NCBI GenBank assembly: GCA_016946835.1
Contig: JACVTC010000068.1
Coordinates: 678,501 to 742,500, forward strand
Direction of reading: 5' to 3'
Length of the DNA: 64,000 nucleotides
From: Neocallimastix lanati (nom. inval.)
Lineage: Eukaryota; Neocallimastigomycota; Neocallimastigomycetes; Neocallimastigales; Neocallimastigaceae
Shown: piece by piece, positions 58,976-64,000 of the stretch
How positions within the stretch are numbered: position 1 is the stretch's first letter
Layout of the letters: each line of letters begins with the position of its first letter
The notes under the pieces: generated by a model
Seen by the model: only the letters and a program-made list of their open reading frames with translations
Database searches by the model: none
What the model was told of the DNA's origin: nothing
Program-made: the position numbers and the translations under genes

Positions 58976-59339
58976 CAATTATTAATATTTAATAATTAAA
59001 CAATGATATTAATCATTTAGTTTTTAATAATAGTAATCATATATCATAATAATGTATAATATTCATTAGTATTATTATTCATTAGTATTATTAATATTTA
59101 TATATTAGTATTATTATTAATGTTTATTTATTATTTATTATTATTATTCATAATTATGATAATTTATGATAATAAAAATAAAATAATGTAATAATATATT
59201 TACTGTTGTTATTATCATTAGTATTGTTTAGTATTGTATGGTAACATGGAATATATTGAAATGTGATGATACAAATATGTATTAGTATTATGCGATCATT
59301 TATTTTTTTTTTTATATTTTCATTTCCAGGTCATGTCAT

Positions 59340-60375
59340 AATAAACAATAAATAATAAATAATTGAATAATAAATAATAAATAATAAATAATTAAATAAT
59401 AAATAATAAATAATAAATAATAAATAATAAATAATAAATAATAAATAATAAATAATTAAATATTAAATAATAAATAATAATTGAATAATAAATAATAAAT
59501 AATAAATAATAAATAATAAATAATAAATAATAAATAATAAATAATAAATAATAAATAATAAATAATAAATAATAAATAATAAATAATAAATAATAAATAA
59601 TAAATAATAAATAATTAAATATTAAATAATAAATAATAATTGAATAATAAATAATAAATAATAAATAATTGAATAATAAATAATAAATAATAAACAATTG
59701 AATAATAAAGAATAGAAAGAATAAAAAGAGTATTAATAAATAATAATAAAAAAGAGTATTTATTAATAAACAAATAATATAATATATAATATATAATATA
59801 TAATATATAATATATAATATATAATATATAATATATAATATAATATGTAATAAATAATAAATAATAAATAATATAATATACAATATATTAATATATAATG
59901 AAATGAAAGTATCAAATACAAAAGTTTTAATCTTTAAAAGTTTTTATTTATTATTTATTATTTATTATTTATTATTTATTATTTATTATTTATTATTTAT
60001 TATTTATTTATTTATTATTTATTATTTATTATTTATTATTTATTATTTATTATTCAATTATTTATTATTTATTATTTATTATTTAATTATTTAATTATTT
60101 ATTATTTATTATTATTTATTTTTCATTTATTTATTATTTATTATTTATTTATTTATTATTTATTATTTATTATTTATTATTTAATTATTTATTATTTATT
60201 ATTTATTACTAATTATTTATTATTTATTATTTATCATTTAATTATTTATTATTTATTATTTATTATTTAATTATTTATTATTTATTATTTATCATTTAAT
60301 TATTTATTATTTATTATTTATTATTTATTATTTAATTATTTATTATTTATTATTTATTATTTATTATTTATTTTT
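59340..60375. repeat. Large inverted heptamer repeat: (TAAATAA)n facing (TTATTTA)n
   Basis: 59340-59720 is (TAAATAA)n and 59944-60370 is (TTATTTA)n, its reverse complement, separated by about 220 bp that include a TATAATA run (59775-59860). A fold-back of up to about 380 bp per arm is possible. Confidence 0.85.
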
Positions 60376-61860
60376 CTTTTTCTTTTTATTTTCATCCTTT
60401 TTTTTTTTTTAATTCTTTTAAACTTTTATTTATTTATTTTTATGACATAAATTAATTAATAATTTTATTTTTATTTTTTTGTTATTTTTTTTTTTATATT
60501 TTAAAACTTTTAATAATAAATTTGGAAAAAATTCGTCTTTATCCTTTTTAATTTTTTTTTTCAAAAAATTTCTTTTTCTTTTTTTTTTTTTTTTAATTCT
60601 CATCTTTAATCGTTAATTTTTTCTTTTTTTTTTTTTTTTTATTTAAATTTTCTTTACTTTTTTTTATTATCTTTAAAAAAAAAGAGAAAATAAAAAGAAA
60701 AAGAGAAATATATTTTTTTTTTAAAATATATTATATTTAAAATTAATTGATACTTATAATACTTTTTTTTTATTTATAATAATAAATTCTCCCTTTTTTG
60801 ATAATATATACAAAAGGGATTATATAATCATTAATAAAAGAAAAAAAAGTTATTATATTGATGAAATCAATAAATTATATAATATATATTCTAATTATAT
60901 TATAATTAAATATAATATTCAATTTTTTTTCTTCTTTTTATTAAGTAATATATTATTGTTTAACTATCTTTTTCTATTATTGAAAAGGAATTAGGAGTAA
61001 TAAATATTAAAAACAATATAAAGAAAGAAAAGAAAATACAAAAAAAAAAAAAAAAAAAAAAAAAAAATAAAAAAAAATAAATAAAACGTAAAATCCAATA
61101 CAATTCAAAAAAAAAAATAATAAAAAATATCAATATAAACATAAATTTAACATATCCACACTCCAAATCTTATTAATTGATTTATTCTAAAAAAAATAAA
61201 AAAAAAATAATTTTAATCATTTATTAATTTGTGAAAATATTGAAAAAGTTGTAATTATATTATAATTATATCAATATTAATAACTCGGACTCGTTGAAAA
61301 GAATTATAATAATCTATATTAATAATTAATTAATAAACAATTTAAAACTACAACATTAGTACATTTTTTTTTATAAAATCATTAAATCTTTTCTAAACGA
61401 TACAACATTTAAAAAAAACACTTTTTTTTTTATAGTTACTCAATTTACTCATAGTATATTAATTAATAATTAATTAGTAAATAAGTTTTTTCAACAGATA
61501 TTTTTATGTTAGTTCTTTTTTAATATTTACCAATTAAAGGAATTATCGTAAAATACAGCTATAAAACAACTTGAATGTGATAAAGACACCAAAAAATATT
61601 TCAAGCAAATTAAAAAAGTAATTAATATTGTTTTTTTTTTTAAAAAAAAATATTAATTAAAAATATAACATTTTTATTACATAAACTTTAATTTTTTTTT
61701 TTTATTAAAATTAAACTTTAATATTAATATTAAAAATTATATATATCTATTTTTTTTTTTAAAAAAAAGCCAAGCCTTATTTCAAATATAGAGTAAATAT
61801 AATAATATTTTTTTTTAATATAAAATTTCTTAATATAAATTATATATAATTTTCTTTGCT

Positions 61861-61898
<38 letters not shown>

Positions 61899-63061
61899 AA
61901 ATAAAATAATTTAAAAGAAAAAATAAATCAATAAAATATATATATGATTAAATTTTATTAAAAAAGAATAAAAACAATTGATAGTATTTAAATAGTAAAT
62001 AAGAAAATATTAAAAAAAATATTTTATATCTTTTTTTAAAAAAAATTTTTTTTTTCAAATTATATACTATAAAAGATTTTTTTTTTTAAAAAAAACTATC
62101 TATTCCTTTTTTTTTTTTAAATATATTTGTATTGTATAATTAATAAAAATATATATTTTTTTTATTAAATTAATTAAAGTAAAAAAAATAAAAGAAAGTC
62201 TATTTATTTTAAAAATAATTAAAGAATTGATTAATAGTATAAACACAAATAAATATATTTTTAATTGAATATCGTTATAATCAAATCAAATTTTTAAGAA
62301 TATTACTAATATATGAATGTTAAATAATTATATAATTAAATCAATAAAATATAAAGTAAAAGTAAATATTTAGTAACACAGAAAAGTTTCAGTATTTCCT
62401 CTAGCAATATACAGAATCTATTATTATTTTTATCATTATCTATTAAGTATAGTTAGTATTAATATCAATAGACTAAGTTAATTCAGTATCATTACGTTGA
62501 AAAATAAATTTAAATTTTCAAAAAAAAGTCAATAGATAAAAAAAAGGATTATAAACTGTTATAAAAATTATATTGTTGAATCATATTTTTCAGTTTATTT
62601 TTAATTCTATCTATTAATGTATAAATATTTTTTTATACAAATCCACAATATAAAAACTAATAAAACTTATTTATTAGCATAAATCAAAATACTAGAAACT
62701 CTCTATATTATAGTTTTAAAAAAAAAACTCCCTTTTTTTTTAAAAGCAAGCTTAGAATATAAACCAACATTTAATAGTATATCAATCCTGTTGTGATTAG
62801 TTTATTTTAATATATCATTTCATTAAAAAACTTATCTTGTAAGTTTAATAGTAAATAACGAATAATATAAAATTTATATTTTATTATCTTTTAATCGTAA
62901 TTAACAAATAATAAAAAATTTATATTTTATTATCTTTTACTGAGTTTAAATACATTATTTTTAATGCTTTTTTTTTTTTTTTATTTTATATTTTCAATAT
63001 TAAGAAAAGAATTTTGCATTATTAAAAAAAAAAAAAAAAAATAAAATATTATTGAAGAAAA
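60376..63061. other. AT-rich intergenic region upstream of the right-edge gene
   Basis: Dense A and T runs (for example 61039-61067 and 61861-61896). The last 30 bases before 63062 contain an A run and the start context GAAAAATGTC. No gene or clear promoter element can be named. Confidence 0.5.
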
Positions 63062-64000
63062 ATGTCTGAAACTACTGTTAAAGAAAACGCCAATTCATTA
63101 AATGACGTTATTAATGCTCAAAAACAATTAGATGAAGAATTACAACAATTGAAAAATCGTTATTCACGTTACAGTCAATTAGTCTCTTTTCAACAAGAAG
63201 AAGAAGATTATTTATTAAAGAATAAGGAGCATGTTAATCCAAAGCGTGTTTCATTATCCTTAAAAAGAAAGAAGGATGTGGTAAGTTATACTCATCTGAT
63301 AAATTTATAAATATTAGAAAAGAAGAAAATAGGAAATAAATTTTCATTTTAATAATATAATATTGAATTTTTTATTTTAATAAAAATTGCTAATTTTGTT
63401 TTATTATTTATATTATTATTTATTTATCAAATCAAATTAAATCAAATTAAATCAAATCAATACCTTGTTTTAACGCGATATATATAACTTTATACCTATG
63501 TTTAAATTTTTATTTCTTTATTTTTATCTTATAATTATTTGAAACATAATTATTTATATATATAAACTTGTTTCATTTAATTCACAATTATTAATATGAA
63601 TATAACAATTCGTTAAATCAATATTATAAAAAATTAACTAAAATTATAAATCTAATTGCTTTCACTTTCTCTATATATATATTAAAAAAAAAAAAAATTC
63701 GTCCTTAAATATAAACATTAAACATAATATTATATCATTTTAATGTAATAAATTATTTTATATATTATTTTATATATTTTATTTTTTTAATTAAAGACTT
63801 ATGGTTTAATGCCACATGATGATATTATGGAATCATTTGGGAAAGAGGAACCTGTAAAAGAAGAAAAGAAGACACTTGAAGAAATGTCAAAAACTGCTAA
63901 TAATTTCATTAATTCTATCAGACAAAAGGCTCAATTAAAGCCAAAAGAATTTGATTTACCTCCAACCCCACCAGAAGAAAATATAGAAATTAAGGAAAAG
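63062..64000 (+). CDS. Unrecognised coiled-coil-type protein, two exons (3' partial)
   Basis: Exon 1, 63062-63280 (73 codons, MSETTVKENANSLNDVINAQ onward), ends at donor GTAAGTTAT. The intron 63281-63796 (516 bp) ends TTAATTAAAG. Exon 2 runs from 63797 (TYGLMPHDDIMESFGKEE) to the window edge, 68 codons, in frame. The 141 visible residues are charged and probably helical: residues 14-45 read like a coiled coil (QKQLDEELQQLKNRY), followed by a basic stretch (PKRVSLSLKRKKD), then acidic/Lys-rich sequence and a Pro-rich end (LPPTPPEE). I do not recognise the family. Ordinary amino-acid composition and correct splice signals make it a real gene. Reading through the intron instead would end at 63308. 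Confidence 0.8.

Noticed and set aside
59392-60094. Hydrophobic Leu/Ile/Tyr proteins
   Set aside because: Translated TTATTTA and TAAATAA repeats.

Overview
The window is extremely AT-rich eukaryotic DNA, with long A/T homopolymers, trinucleotide microsatellites, GT-AG introns and a dense load of retroelements. A run of chitin-binding type 1 (CBM18, hevein-like) modules in a protein with huge low-complexity stretches, plus this base composition, best fits an anaerobic gut fungus (Neocallimastigomycota). The taxon is an inference. Only three host genes are supported: (i) a giant open frame entering from the left edge (2-8059, +) that joins about 1980 acidic residues (Glu/Asn/Asp) to a Thr/Ser/Gln-rich segment and six C-terminal CBM18 domains; (ii) a two-exon gene on the minus strand (32323-31067) for a signal-peptide, Cys-rich, single-pass membrane protein; (iii) the first two exons of an unrecognised coiled-coil-type protein running off the right edge (63062-64000, +).

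Most of the rest is mobile DNA. From left to right: a decayed large-subunit rRNA-like fragment (8698-8885); two LINE fragments in opposite orientation (9300-9995); a young Ty1/copia element with 243-bp LTRs that look identical, a 5-bp target duplication and one homopolymer frameshift in integrase (11164-16450); a 926-bp non-coding LTR element (TRIM type, 17000-17925); a foldback-type inverted repeat (18480-19490); a FLYWCH/MULE transposase relic; two broken Ty3/gypsy elements, the second a chromovirus with a C-terminal chromodomain; a broken copia element on the minus strand; an LTR stub inside a heptamer repeat (35140-35382); a LINE 3' half (38860-37430, minus); a MITE with long terminal inverted repeats (44179-44967); and further copia relics (46440-48257 and 51019-51260).

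Two patterns tie the window together. Five LTR elements carry, directly next to an LTR end, the same primer-binding sequence, complementary to the anticodon arm of a tRNA-Lys(CUU) rather than to a tRNA 3' end. This implies copia-style priming from a half tRNA, and in the TRIM the complementarity extends through the D-arm. Second, 38990-41310 holds about 17 related units of roughly 140 bp. Read on the minus strand, each is bounded by splice-like ends (GTAAGTATA at the start, ATAAATAG at the end) and separated from the next by exactly three variable bases. This looks like an array of homologous introns around single-codon microexons, and is the best candidate here for something undescribed. It rests on sequence pattern only.

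The remaining intergenic DNA is mostly simple repeat, notably the heptamer TTATTTA in both orientations, and shows no further supportable genes.
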